This document shows positions 27,034 through 35,321 of a DNA stretch of 64,000 nt, one piece after another. The stretch spans positions 1 through 64,000 of the forward strand of contig JAZDHD010000219.1 in the NCBI GenBank assembly GCA_043806215.1, in the 5' to 3' direction. How positions within the stretch are numbered: position 1 is the stretch's first letter; each line of letters starts with the position of its first letter. Below the pieces are notes generated by a model, which was not told the origin of the DNA, did not search any database, and saw only the letters and a list, made by a program, of their open reading frames with translations. The position numbers were made by a program, and so were the translations under genes. Source of the stretch: JAVHLK01 sp043806215. GTDB taxonomy: Bacteria; Desulfobacterota; Desulfomonilia; Desulfomonilales; Desulfomonilaceae.

Positions 27034-28011
27034 ATGAAGGAATCAAATAACTTCCACAAGACTTCGAGGATCCCGGCCGCGGGCACGTCGAAGAATCCCG
27101 TCACAAGCTCCGTCCATATGGCACGGAAGCTGTGCTCTTTCACAGTTCCCTTCTTAACCTATCACATTACCGGACGAGCTTCCCCGGTGCTGGCAGGTTA
27201 CAAAATCACCCACAAATGCAATCTCAGATGCAGCCATTGTCCTTACTGGCGGAGGTCGGGACCTGAACGGGATTTCGAAGGGGTTATGGAGACGCTGGTG
27301 CGCCTGAGCAAGATGGGTGTGAAGATTCTGATCCTCGAGGGAGGAGAACCTTTGTTGTGGAGCTCGGGCAACAAGACGCTCCGAGATGTGGTCGCCGCGG
27401 CCCGCCGGTTGTTTTCGAGCGTCTGTATCACGACAAACGGGACGTTGGCATGGCAAGATGTGGGGGCGGACCGCGTCTGGGTGAGTCTGGACGGTCCCCG
27501 GGACATTCATGACGAATTGCGGGGCCGATCCGTTTTTGACAAGGTCCTGGAAAACCTGGACCGCGAAGGTCGCTGCCGGGCATTCATAAGCACGACCATC
27601 AATACGAGGAATGCGGCACACATTCCGGATCTCGTCGTCATGCTCAAGGGTCTCGCGGCAGGTGTTACCATACAGTTCCATTATCCTTACAACGGTCTTC
27701 CCGACGAACTCTTCATACCTTCATCTGAAAGGGCGCCCGTGCTGGACGAGCTGATCCGCCTTAAACGTGAAGGTTATCCGGTCGCTAATTCGTATAACAG
27801 TCTCAACGAGTTAAAGAGGGCCCGCTGGACGTGTGAAGACGGATTGTTGGCCAACGCCGAACCCGACGGTACCATTCTTCATGGGTGCTACCTCAAGAGT
27901 CGCGGCCCTGCGGTGTGCTCCCTTTGTGGGTTCTCGGCGCACAATGAGATGTCTCTCGCCTTCAAAGGGCAATGGCAATCAATAGCGACGGGGATGAAGA
28001 TATTTTTCTGA
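27034..28011 (+). CDS. Radical SAM protein of unknown substrate
   Basis: 325 residues. The [4Fe-4S]-SAM motif is KCNLRCSHC (near residue 67), followed by LILEGGEPLLW (GGE motif), ITTNGT and VSLDGPRDIHDELRG, a pattern close to HpnH/MoaA-like enzymes. The C-terminal part has Cys in WTCEDG, HGCYLKSRG and VCSLCGFSAHNEM, which could bind an auxiliary cluster. The first ~40 residues are unusual and may not be translated; an in-frame ATG at 27121 is a reasonable alternative. Neither start has a clear ribosome binding site. Neighbours (ogt, a transglutaminase-like protein) do not reveal the substrate. Confidence 0.8.
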   Translation: MKESNNFHKTSRIPAAGTSKNPVTSSVHMARKLCSFTVPFLTYHITGRASPVLAGYKITHKCNLRCSHCPYWRRSGPERDFEGVMETLVRLSKMGVKILILEGGEPLLWSSGNKTLRDVVAAARRLFSSVCITTNGTLAWQDVGADRVWVSLDGPRDIHDELRGRSVFDKVLENLDREGRCRAFISTTINTRNAAHIPDLVVMLKGLAAGVTIQFHYPYNGLPDELFIPSSERAPVLDELIRLKREGYPVANSYNSLNELKRARWTCEDGLLANAEPDGTILHGCYLKSRGPAVCSLCGFSAHNEMSLAFKGQWQSIATGMKIFF

Positions 28012-28063
28012 CGGAGGGCGGCAACGTTTGCCCACAGCATATGGAAAATCAAGGAAGTAAACC

Positions 28064-29629
28064 TTGTACCGCAGCGTAGGCATGACCATACGTCCGTTTG
28101 TCGGCATGATTATCTGCTTTGTTGTCTTAGTGCAGAATGCCTGCGTGTTTCGATCCGTTCTTAGAGACGGGCCGGGCGCGGTCACTTCCATTGAAGGTTC
28201 CGGCACAATCGACAAACTGCCCTTCAAAGAGGCGTGGTACGGTACGTATTTTCAAGAAGACAAGGTGGGGTACAGCCACTTTAAGATCGAGCCCGCCGGG
28301 AAGAATTTCTCGATTGCCGTCGATTCGGTGATGCGGCTTACCGCGCTCAAGAAGACCAATGAAATATCGATGAATGAAAAGGTCACGGTTCGGCCGGACC
28401 TCACGATGATCGGGTTTGAATCCGCAGTCAAGATGAACGGCAAAGACCTGAAAATGACGGGTGCGGCCGAGGGCGATGAATTTGTGGTCAAGATCAATAT
28501 TGAAGGGGAGGAGTTGACGCGAAAATACCCGGTGGATGAAAAACTGTTTCATTCCAGCGCAATTTCTCTTATGCCCGCACTCAAGGGAATTCATGAAGGG
28601 AAAAGATACACATTTAGTGTTTTCAATGCCGAGAAACAGGGAGTGGAGAAGGTTGAGCTCGAAATCAGCAAGGTGAAGGGATCCCCCGGCCCAAATGAAG
28701 CGGTGTGGATGGTGAAGAACCGGTTGGGCAGGTCTCAGGTCGATTCATGGCTGAACAGGAATGGGCTCACCGTTCTGGAGAAGGCTCTCAAAGGAGCTCT
28801 CATCACCATGATCGAGAACGAGGAAACGGCCGTAGACATCTTGAAAAAAAAAAGTAGCGGAAAGGATCTGATTCTGGACTTCAGCCTCATTCCCGTGGAG
28901 AAGGCAATACCAAATCCTGAGGAGGTCCGGTTTCTCAAGGTGCGGATGCGGGGGATAGACTCTTCTCTCATTGCCCGGGATCACCGGCAGACAGTGAGCC
29001 GACCCGGGGACGGACAAACCGGTGAGGGATTTTATGTGTCCGTCCGTTCAGAGGATCTCACGGAGTTTGAACCGGGAAAGCGCCGCGCGGCATTGAAGCC
29101 CGTCAAATCTTCGGCATCGGGCATCTCTTCTTCCGGAGGGGATCCGGTTTCCCCAAGACACCTGGAGTCAACTTTGGAGATACAGTCGGATCACGTTGAA
29201 ATCATGGAGCAGGCCGCCAAGATCGTTCCCGCGGACGCTTCTCCCATGGAAAAGGTTTCCAAATTGGTCAAGTGGACTGCGGAGAATATCGAGACCAAGA
29301 TGCAGGACTCCTTCACCGCACTATCTGTTCTGAGGAGCAGAGAAGGAGAATGCCAATCCCACGCGGGACTCTACACCGCGTTCGCTAGATCGCAGAGGAT
29401 TCCCACCAGAGTCGTAACCGGAATCGTGTACACGGACAGGATGGGATTCCTTTACCACGCCTGGGCCGAGTCGTATGCTAACGGATGGATTGCGGTGGAT
29501 CCGACATTGAACGAGGTCCCTGCCGACGCCACCCACATCAAGGTCGTTCAAGACGATACGGACGACGATGCCCGCTCGCTGATGGAGATGGTCGGGAAGG
29601 TCAAGATAGAGGTAATGGAGTTCCATTGA
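28064..29629 (+). CDS. Secreted or anchored transglutaminase-like protein
   Basis: 521 residues (515 if the ATG at 28082 is used; the TTG at 28064 has AAGGAA 7 bases upstream). A hydrophobic N-terminal segment (VGMIICFVVLVQNAC) directs it to the envelope; the Cys there does not make a canonical lipobox. About 300 residues of beta-rich unknown sequence precede a transglutaminase-like domain with the Cys-His-Asp triad in REGECQSHAGLYTA, FLYHAWAES and GWIAVDPTLNE. Such domains often act as peptidases or amidases in the cell envelope. It is followed 113 bp later by the SelW gene. Confidence 0.85.
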   Translation: MYRSVGMTIRPFVGMIICFVVLVQNACVFRSVLRDGPGAVTSIEGSGTIDKLPFKEAWYGTYFQEDKVGYSHFKIEPAGKNFSIAVDSVMRLTALKKTNEISMNEKVTVRPDLTMIGFESAVKMNGKDLKMTGAAEGDEFVVKINIEGEELTRKYPVDEKLFHSSAISLMPALKGIHEGKRYTFSVFNAEKQGVEKVELEISKVKGSPGPNEAVWMVKNRLGRSQVDSWLNRNGLTVLEKALKGALITMIENEETAVDILKKKSSGKDLILDFSLIPVEKAIPNPEEVRFLKVRMRGIDSSLIARDHRQTVSRPGDGQTGEGFYVSVRSEDLTEFEPGKRRAALKPVKSSASGISSSGGDPVSPRHLESTLEIQSDHVEIMEQAAKIVPADASPMEKVSKLVKWTAENIETKMQDSFTALSVLRSREGECQSHAGLYTAFARSQRIPTRVVTGIVYTDRMGFLYHAWAESYANGWIAVDPTLNEVPADATHIKVVQDDTDDDARSLMEMVGKVKIEVMEFH

Positions 29630-29742
29630 TTTCGGGTGAGGCCGTCCGAGAGCAGTACTTCATCCGTTTCTTGTAAAGGACGGGATTCCCGGATATAATC
29701 ATCCCTCAAGTCTCTGAGAAGCTTTGAGGAGGAAAAAAGCTC

Positions 29743-29970
29743 ATGGACATCTGCAAGATTACGTACTGCGGAACGTGAAACTACAAACCCAAAGCAGCCG
29801 GTCTGGCGGACGAGTTGAACGAGCGGTTGGGCATTCATACCGAACTGATTCGGTCCAGTGGCGGCGTCTTCGAAGTGGAATACGGGGGCAACCTGTTATT
29901 TTCGAAGAAGAAGTTGGGCCGCTTTCCCGATCCCGGAGAAGTGGTCAAGTTGATCGACAAGCTCCCCTGA
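29743..29970 (+). CDS. SelW/Rdx-family selenoprotein with CxxU motif
   Basis: A 75-residue gene that crosses an in-frame TGA (29776-29778) and is therefore lost in ordinary ORF calls. From the ATG at 29743, with GAGGAGG upstream, it reads MDICKITYCGT-U-NYKPKAAGLADEL and ends EVVKLIDKLP. The Cys9-x-x-Sec12 redox motif, the length and the later FEVEYGGNLLFSKKK and GRFPDPGEV segments are those of the SelT/SelW/SelH (Rdx) thioredoxin-fold family. A SECIS-like hairpin stands 18 nt after the TGA. The cell already needs Sec insertion for FdhA. A redox function is likely, but the partner is unknown. Confidence 0.88.
29797..29807 (+). promoter_or_regulatory. SECIS apical hairpin in the SelW gene
   Basis: GCC-GGTCT-GGC, beginning 18 nt after the UGA. 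The GGTCT loop is identical to the SelB-recognised loop of E. coli fdhF. Flanking bases may extend the stem. Confidence 0.6.
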
Positions 29971-30041
29971 CCCCCGGTCGGGGTGCCGAAAAGGCGTTGC
30001 AGGCGAGGCGTTCCTGCCTGCGGAGTGGAGTGGGATAGACT

Positions 30042-30824
30042 ATGGCGGAAGTTGTTCCGGGAGCCAAGACAACGTTTGCGGCGAGGCTGTTGCCCGCTCC
30101 GTTGTACACTCTCAGAGGGGCGTTGTTCATCAGGGCGCACAGGGAGCTGTGGAAATATGCGGCTGCTCCGTTGGCCATCAGTACCGTGTTTCTCGGGATG
30201 GCCTACGTGACGGTATACTATTTCATTTCCCGGACGGCCGGTCCTTATGCGGACGGGACATGGTACCTCAAGGTCCTCTATTACATCCTGGCGGTCGTGG
30301 TAACGGTGTTCCTGCTGGTAATAATCTTCTTTTTATTCACACGGCTGGCGTCGGCCATAGCCGCGCCCTTCAATGATCTCATTTCACAGAAGACCGAGGA
30401 ATTGACTCGAGGCACCTTCGGCGAGACCCCGTTCTCGTTCATTGGACTCCTCAAGGATTCCGGTCGCTCGATAGCGCATTCGTTGAAGATATTGGGAATA
30501 TACGTTGCCATCCTCACGGCGGGACTGCCTATCCTTCTTGTCCCCGCGGCGGGCGGCGTGCTTTATACCGCATTGGGCGGCGTGCTCACCTCATACATGT
30601 TCGCGTATGAGTACCTGGGATATCCCATGGATAGGAGACGTCTGTCCTTCTCGCAGAAGAGACGGTTCTTGCGGTCGCACTTGGGCAGTGTACTGGGGTT
30701 CGGCCTGGGAAATCTTATGGCGGCCTCGATTCCCGTGATCAATCTCTTGTTTATACCGGCAGCGGTGGTCGGAGGAACTCTTTTGTATCTGGACATTGAT
30801 TCCGCCGCGGACGTATCGGACTAA
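30042..30824 (+). CDS. EI24/CysZ-family membrane protein
   Basis: 260 residues with four to six hydrophobic segments, the first at about 41-65. Family signatures are SAIAAPFNDLISQKTEELTR near the middle, then YEYLGYPMDRRRLSFSQKRR and GLGNLMAASIPVINLLFIP near the end. CysZ members are sulfate permeases, while other EI24 proteins have no assigned role. The FAP/GTP-like loop and the DRRR stretch are typical of both. It follows the SelW gene by 71 bp on the same strand and may share its transcript. Sulfate uptake would fit a sulfate-metabolising host, but that is inference. Confidence 0.85.
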   Translation: MAEVVPGAKTTFAARLLPAPLYTLRGALFIRAHRELWKYAAAPLAISTVFLGMAYVTVYYFISRTAGPYADGTWYLKVLYYILAVVVTVFLLVIIFFLFTRLASAIAAPFNDLISQKTEELTRGTFGETPFSFIGLLKDSGRSIAHSLKILGIYVAILTAGLPILLVPAAGGVLYTALGGVLTSYMFAYEYLGYPMDRRRLSFSQKRRFLRSHLGSVLGFGLGNLMAASIPVINLLFIPAAVVGGTLLYLDIDSAADVSD

Positions 30825-30848
30825 GGGTCTGTCACAAGACAAACCTTG

Positions 30849-30924
30849 CAATCGGGGACATGATCCGATTTTGCGAGTGGCGCCATGCGACCTCGCAAAA
30901 CTCGGAATCGTGTCCCCGGATTGC
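30849..30924. repeat. 75-bp hairpin repeat, copy 3
   Basis: Nearly identical to the copy at 26401-26476; lies 24 bp after the stop of the EI24 gene. Confidence 0.85.
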
Positions 30925-31009
30925 AGCGAAGGATGATAGGGTTATGTAGTGACAGACCATAAGTGGACGGTTTCCCAAACCCCTATGATCGGGGCGATCG
31001 CAACCGACC

Positions 31010-31360
31010 ATGAAAATCCTTCGGTGTTCCGGGCCGAAGACCGGGCAGGGCCCGGCGGATAGGCATTCCCAGGCAGGAGCCTGGGAACGAGAGGAACCAT
31101 CTTCCCGGCGTTGGCCGGCAACCAGTCTCTTCTTCCTGGACCCCGGCCTGCGCCGGGGAGACGGCGGGCAGGGACGCCCACCCTTGAAGATGACGGGCAT
31201 CCCGCGTTCCGCGGGACCCCACGAAACAGGTCTAAGGCTTCATGACAGTCCTTCGTAGCCCGGGCCTCCGTGCCCGGATCTTGTTCTTGCCGGCGCCCGA
31301 GCCGGCAGAAAAACGAAAATGTGGGACCGAATTTATGCCAAAGAGCAATAAGTGCTTCGT
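31010..31360. repeat. Intergenic repeat mosaic
   Basis: In order: the GACCGGGCAGGGCCCGGCGG and TTCCCAGGC...GCCTGGGAA double hairpin (31038-31089), the CTTCCCGGCG...CCAGTCTCTTCTTCCTGGAC / GGCCTGCGCCGGGGAGACGG unit (31101-31172), a TTCATGACAGTCC linker, the CGTAGCCCGGGCCTCCGTGC unit (31254-31320) and an AATAAGTGCTTCGTTTCC core. All recur at 32.0-32.3, 43.4, 53.8-54.0 and 62.6-62.8 kb. No gene is evident in 30825-31452. Confidence 0.75.
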
Positions 31361-31452
31361 TTCCCCAATATGGTGCCGTATTCCCTCACGGCGACGCCCC
31401 CCGGGGACCGTCTCAAGGTCGGTAAACAGCTAAGAAAAGGTCTTTGACGAAC

Positions 31453-31947
31453 ATGGTCATAAGATGCTCGCATTGCAGGGGCATGATGAGACTCGACGAA
31501 AGCCGTATTCCCAAGGATGGAGGCGCCAAGGTGCGCTGTCCACGGTGCGGGGAGATAGACTACGTCGAGGAATCTTCGTTGCCTAAGAGCCGGGGGCAAG
31601 ACCGAGTCCCGGCAGCGGGAAGCAGGGCCCCTGGACCCTCCGCAAGCCGCGGCCCGGTGTCGAGTTCCACTCCCCGGGCGGGAGATCCCGCGGGGCGGAC
31701 GGAACCCTCGATTCCCGCCGACGCGTTTCAGGGATTCAGGTTTCCTGGGGAGAGAGAAATGGATTCGGTTTCGAATAGGTCGTCGAGTACGTGGAAAAGG
31801 ATCCTCGTCTGGGGCTTCGTGTCGCTGGGCGTGGTGGTTGTTTTTGCGCTTCTGGTGAATATCGTCCTCTGGGGACCGGCCGGCGACAAGCCTTTCTCGG
31901 GCGTGAAGCCTTCGGAAGGGGTCGAACGCAACACAACGGAAAATTAG
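31453..31947 (+). CDS. MJ0042-type zinc-finger membrane protein
   Basis: 164 residues. The N-terminus is a zinc ribbon of the MJ0042 family (MVIRCSHCRGMMRLDESRIP, then VRCPRCGEIDYVEE). It is followed by a low-complexity Pro/Ser/Arg linker (about residues 45-100) and one membrane helix (ILVWGFVSLGVVVVFALLVN). The start at the ATG at 31453 makes the protein begin like its relatives; a TTG at 31444 is also in frame. Such proteins are common in Deltaproteobacteria with unknown function, possibly as membrane-bound regulators. It has repeat mosaics on both sides. Confidence 0.8.
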   Translation: MVIRCSHCRGMMRLDESRIPKDGGAKVRCPRCGEIDYVEESSLPKSRGQDRVPAAGSRAPGPSASRGPVSSSTPRAGDPAGRTEPSIPADAFQGFRFPGEREMDSVSNRSSSTWKRILVWGFVSLGVVVVFALLVNIVLWGPAGDKPFSGVKPSEGVERNTTEN

Positions 31948-32027
31948 GCCGTTGTCGCGGCAGAGCCGCGCTTTTCCGTTTCAGGAGAACCGGGAACCGA
32001 CAAATCCCCCTTACTCCCATAGGCGTG

Positions 32028-32435
32028 AACCTAAGTGCTCCACGGCGTAGATACGGTCGCACAACCTGAACCGTCTTCCCGGCGTAGGCCGGGAACCAGT
32101 CTCTTCTTCCTGGACCCCGGCCTGCGCCGGGGAGACGGCGGGCAGAGCCCGCCCCATCCCGCGTCCCGCGGGATAGGGGCGCACCTGCGTGTGCGCCCAA
32201 ATGCGGGCGGACACATAGGTCCGCCCCTACCGTAGCCCGGGCCTCCGTGCCCGGATCTTGTTCTTGCCGGCACCCGAGACGGCTGCGAGACGAAAATGTG
32301 CCACCGTATTTAGAAAACGGCGCACTAAGTGCTCCACGGCGTAAATGCGGCCACGCGCGGTTGCGGTCTCGGCACTACGCTGAACCATGTCATTGCGAGC
32401 CCGAGGCTTTGGGAGGGCGTGGCAATCTCAAGAGG
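32028..32435. repeat. Intergenic repeat mosaic
   Basis: Holds two ACTAAGTGCTCCACGGCG cores (32031 and 32326), the CTTCCCGGCG...CCGGGGAGACGG unit (32072-32140), a GGGCGCACCTG...AATGCGGGCGG stretch shared with 53.9 kb, the CGTAGCCCGGGCCTCCGTGC unit (32231-32300) and an ATTGCGAGCCCGAGG...GGGAGGGCGTGGCAATCTCA unit (32390-32430). The interval 31948-32520 shows no gene apart from these. Confidence 0.75.
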
Positions 32436-32520
32436 TTAACAATGTCCGACCGTGCTTAGGAAACGAAGCACTAAGAAACATTTACGGAAACGGGTGTGCA
32501 CCGTGATCATAGATCGTGCA

Positions 32521-33669
32521 ATGCAGCACCAGAGAGAGAGAACCTTCCTCGCGCCGTACGCCTTGCTCTCGGAAAACACCAGAGGCCGCGTGTACGAGGA
32601 GGAAGAGTGTCCGTATCGGACGGCGTTTCAACGTGACCGGGACAGAATCATTCACTCAAAGGCGTTCCGGAGGCTCGAGTACAAGACACAGGTTTTTGCG
32701 TACTACGAGGGAGATCACTACAGAACCCGATTGACGCACACACTGGAAGTCGCTCAAATCGCCCGCAGCGTGGCCCAGTATTTGGGGGCAAACGAGGACC
32801 TTACCCAGGCCGTGGCACTGGCCCACGATCTGGGACACACTCCGTTCGGCCATGCAGGGGAACACGCACTGCACGATCTTATGCAGGCGAATGGAGGATT
32901 TGAGCACAACACCCACTCGTTGAGAGTGGTCGATCTTCTGGAAGAGCGCTATCCCGACTTTCCCGGGTTGAATCTCTCCTACGAGACCCGCTCGGGAATC
33001 ATCCGGCACGCCACGGTTTATGACAAGGCGCCGCAAGAAATGATCGACGCGTTCCTGACCGATGCTCAGCCGTCACTGGAAGCACAGATCGTCAACATAG
33101 CCGACGAAATAGCATATAATTGCCATGACATCGAGGACGGCTTGCGGTCCGGTTTCTTCGACGAGAATGATCTGTCGGATCTGGAAATTTGGCTTGAGGT
33201 AACGCGCAAAATCCACCAGCGGCATCCGGGACTGGACCGTGATACGTTTCGGTACCAGGCCATCCGGTCTCTGATCGATACGCTCATCAGGGACTTCGTT
33301 ACCGCCACTGAAGATCGGATCGAGAAGGGGGGCTTCGAGAGCTCCGGACAAATCGTGAATGCCGGTTCCCTGACTGCAACGGTGTCACCCGAAATGCAGA
33401 AATGGAAGAAAGACCTCAATCATTTTCTCCACACGAGGTTTTACACTCACCACAAGATCATGAGGATGCAGTACAAGGCATATCGACTCCTCAAAGATCT
33501 GTTCGACGAGTATATCGAAAGACCGTCCCAGCTTCCGCCATGGGTACAGAAGCGGATTAACGGAGGGCAGGAGCCTGCCGGCCGGGTCATTTGTGATTAT
33601 ATAGCGGGGATGACGGACCGTTTTGCCCTGGACGAGCATAGGAAGCTGTTTCTCCCGTATGAGTACTAG
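32521..33669 (+). CDS. dgt: Deoxyguanosinetriphosphate triphosphohydrolase-like protein
   Basis: 382 residues from the ATG at 32521, where the family similarity begins (REREFLAPYA-type opening, here RERTFLAPYALLSENTRGR). It is an HD-domain dNTP triphosphohydrolase that cleaves dGTP or other dNTPs to the nucleoside and tripolyphosphate. The metal site residues are RLTHTLEVAQIARS, AHDLGHTPFGHAGE and NIADEIAYNCHDIEDG. The C-terminal region (HHKIMRMQYKAYRLLKDLF) matches bacterial Dgt type II. In-frame alternative starts (GTG at 32503, others to 32452) would add basic residues with no family support. It stands alone between repeat-rich spacers. Confidence 0.92.
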   Translation: MQHQRERTFLAPYALLSENTRGRVYEEEECPYRTAFQRDRDRIIHSKAFRRLEYKTQVFAYYEGDHYRTRLTHTLEVAQIARSVAQYLGANEDLTQAVALAHDLGHTPFGHAGEHALHDLMQANGGFEHNTHSLRVVDLLEERYPDFPGLNLSYETRSGIIRHATVYDKAPQEMIDAFLTDAQPSLEAQIVNIADEIAYNCHDIEDGLRSGFFDENDLSDLEIWLEVTRKIHQRHPGLDRDTFRYQAIRSLIDTLIRDFVTATEDRIEKGGFESSGQIVNAGSLTATVSPEMQKWKKDLNHFLHTRFYTHHKIMRMQYKAYRLLKDLFDEYIERPSQLPPWVQKRINGGQEPAGRVICDYIAGMTDRFALDEHRKLFLPYEY

Positions 33670-33678
33670 CTATGGTGT

Positions 33679-33865
33679 CGCTCCTTGAATGCTGTGGACA
33701 CCTTCACGTTTGTCATTGCGAGCCGTAGGGGTAGGCCCCCGTGCCTACCCTGGGCGGCCACAGGGGGCCGCCCCTACGGGAGGGCGTGGCAATCTCAGCC
33801 TTTCATGAGGTATTGAGATTGCTTTCCCGCGTTCTGCGCGGGACTGCGCTCCTCGCAATGACAGG
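33679..33865. repeat. GTAGGGGTAGGCCCCCGTGC-type intergenic repeat, copy 1
   Basis: Begins TCGCTCCTTGAATGCTGTGG, then TTTGTCATTGCGAGC, a GTAGGGGTAGGCCCCCGTGC / GGGCGGCC / CCCCTACGGG hairpin, GAGGGCGTGGCAATCTCAGC and TTTCATGA. Related copies are at 35182-35315 and, reversed, at 43474-43632. The remainder of 33670-34025 shows no gene. Confidence 0.8.
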
Positions 33866-34025
33866 AACTACCGGCGGGATCCTTGAGGAACCGGATTAGG
33901 ATTACCGCGAAATTCAAAGCGCGTCACTATAGGTAGGGGGAGGGATTCAAGCGCATACCCCGAAAAATCGATATGACGGTTCAGGCGGATACAAACGGCA
34001 AACACCCGTGGGGGGAAAGCCCCGG

Positions 34026-35126
34026 TCAGTAACCGTCGAGAGGCAGCGTGCCGCCGTTTTCCAGAAAACGCTTCAGACAGCCCTCAGTGCTCGGGTGATA
34101 CGCGTCCTTGTCGCCCGTATGGTTTGACGCGGGGCAGTTGCCGGTGCAATAGGGAATATAGTCGCATCCCCTGCAAAACTCGAACTCTTCCAGAGACAGA
34201 TCCCGCCGCTTCCGGAACCGGTTGAGCTCCGGATGTTCATTCCAAACGGTCTCGAAATCGTCGTCGTTGATCCTGCCGAGAACCATAGCCGGCATTTGGA
34301 CGCACGGCACTATTACTCCATCGGCCCTCACGCCGATCTTTTCCATGGGTCCGTTGCAGCCGGAGAGGATCCCGTAACCGGGTGACGCTTTCAGACCGGC
34401 CAACCGCGAGCGCTCCATTTCCGCCCACGCACGGGCTTCAGCCAGGGGCCCTGCCGTGGCGCTGATTCTGCCGTTGTATTCTGTTATCAGTCTCCCGAGA
34501 CATTCCATGGCCAAGACGCGCTCCTGGGTCGTCAACTGAACCTGTTCCGTATTCTTCCGACACAACCCCAGGTACGAAGCCGAGTTGGTGGAAAAACCCG
34601 GCAGGCCGAAGTCTTCGAGGAGCATTCGAGCTATTTGGGCGAGATCTCTCACGTTTTCTCGGTTTATGGTCACCCTGACCGTGGCCGGCAGTTCATATTT
34701 CAGCAACAGTCTCAGACCGGCCGCCGCGCGGCGGAATGTGCCTTCTCCACGGCATGCGTCGTTGATCCGTGCGGCCGATCCGTCGATGGATATCTGAACC
34801 GAGTTGCACCTGCCGGTGGACGCGATGAAAGACGCGAGGTCCTCCGTGATGAGAGTACCGTTGGAGAGTATGGAGAATCGCATGCGGTTCCCTACGACGC
34901 CTTGGATGAGTTCCTTGAAATCCTCCCGTATGAACGGCTCTCCTCCCTGGAGGCACACGTCCATAACCGAGCACCCTCCGAGTTCCTCGAAGAAGCGGAG
35001 CCACTCGCCGGCGGGGAGGTCTTGCACGTCGCTCCCACTGGTGAAATGACTACAGTACGAGCACCTCAGGTTGCACCGTCCCGTGATGAGGAGATCCACC
35101 GACCTTGGCGTTTTCATGAGTTTCAT
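34026..35126 (-). CDS. Radical SAM/SPASM protein, ScmF-like
   Basis: 366 residues. The radical SAM core has RCNLRCSYC near residue 18, CLQGGEPF, SILSNGTLI and QISIDGSAARINDACRGEG. A SPASM domain at the C-terminus binds two auxiliary clusters (SGCNGPMEK, VPCVQMP, FCRGCDYIPYCTGNCPAS, EGCLKRF). The stretch FSTNSASYLGLCRKNTEQVQ resembles, from memory, the SynChlorMet cassette protein ScmF, a presumed peptide-modifying enzyme; I hold that at moderate confidence. The partner genes of that cassette and any precursor peptide are absent here, the flanks being dispersed repeats. It could act on a peptide encoded elsewhere. Confidence 0.8.
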   Translation of the reverse strand: MKLMKTPRSVDLLITGRCNLRCSYCSHFTSGSDVQDLPAGEWLRFFEELGGCSVMDVCLQGGEPFIREDFKELIQGVVGNRMRFSILSNGTLITEDLASFIASTGRCNSVQISIDGSAARINDACRGEGTFRRAAAGLRLLLKYELPATVRVTINRENVRDLAQIARMLLEDFGLPGFSTNSASYLGLCRKNTEQVQLTTQERVLAMECLGRLITEYNGRISATAGPLAEARAWAEMERSRLAGLKASPGYGILSGCNGPMEKIGVRADGVIVPCVQMPAMVLGRINDDDFETVWNEHPELNRFRKRRDLSLEEFEFCRGCDYIPYCTGNCPASNHTGDKDAYHPSTEGCLKRFLENGGTLPLDGY

Positions 35127-35181
35127 GACGACTCGAGACCGTTTTCCGTTCGTAGTTCGACTATTCTATAGTCTCGCCTCT

Positions 35182-35315
35182 CGAATACTGCGGACACCTT
35201 CATGTTTGTCATTGCGAGCCGTAGGGGTAGGCCCCCGTGCCTACCCTGGGCGGCCATCCCGCGTTCTGCGCGGGACCCCTACGGGAGGGCGCGGCAATCT
35301 CAGCCTTTCATGAAG
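35182..35315. repeat. GTAGGGGTAGGCCCCCGTGC-type intergenic repeat, copy 2
   Basis: Same unit as 33679-33865, here with TCCCGCGTTCTGCGCGGGA inserted in the hairpin tip. It separates the radical SAM gene from the barstar stop codon by a few bases. Confidence 0.8.
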
Positions 35316-35321
35316 CGGATT

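Noticed and set aside
30832..32273. Several short frames of 60-120 codons inside the repeat mosaics
   Set aside because: They share the same repeat-derived peptide pieces in both orientations and have no independent support as genes.
33880..34025. Search for a precursor peptide gene beside the SPASM radical SAM gene
   Set aside because: The only minus-strand start in the stretch gives a nine-codon frame, and there is no ribosome binding site with a longer frame.
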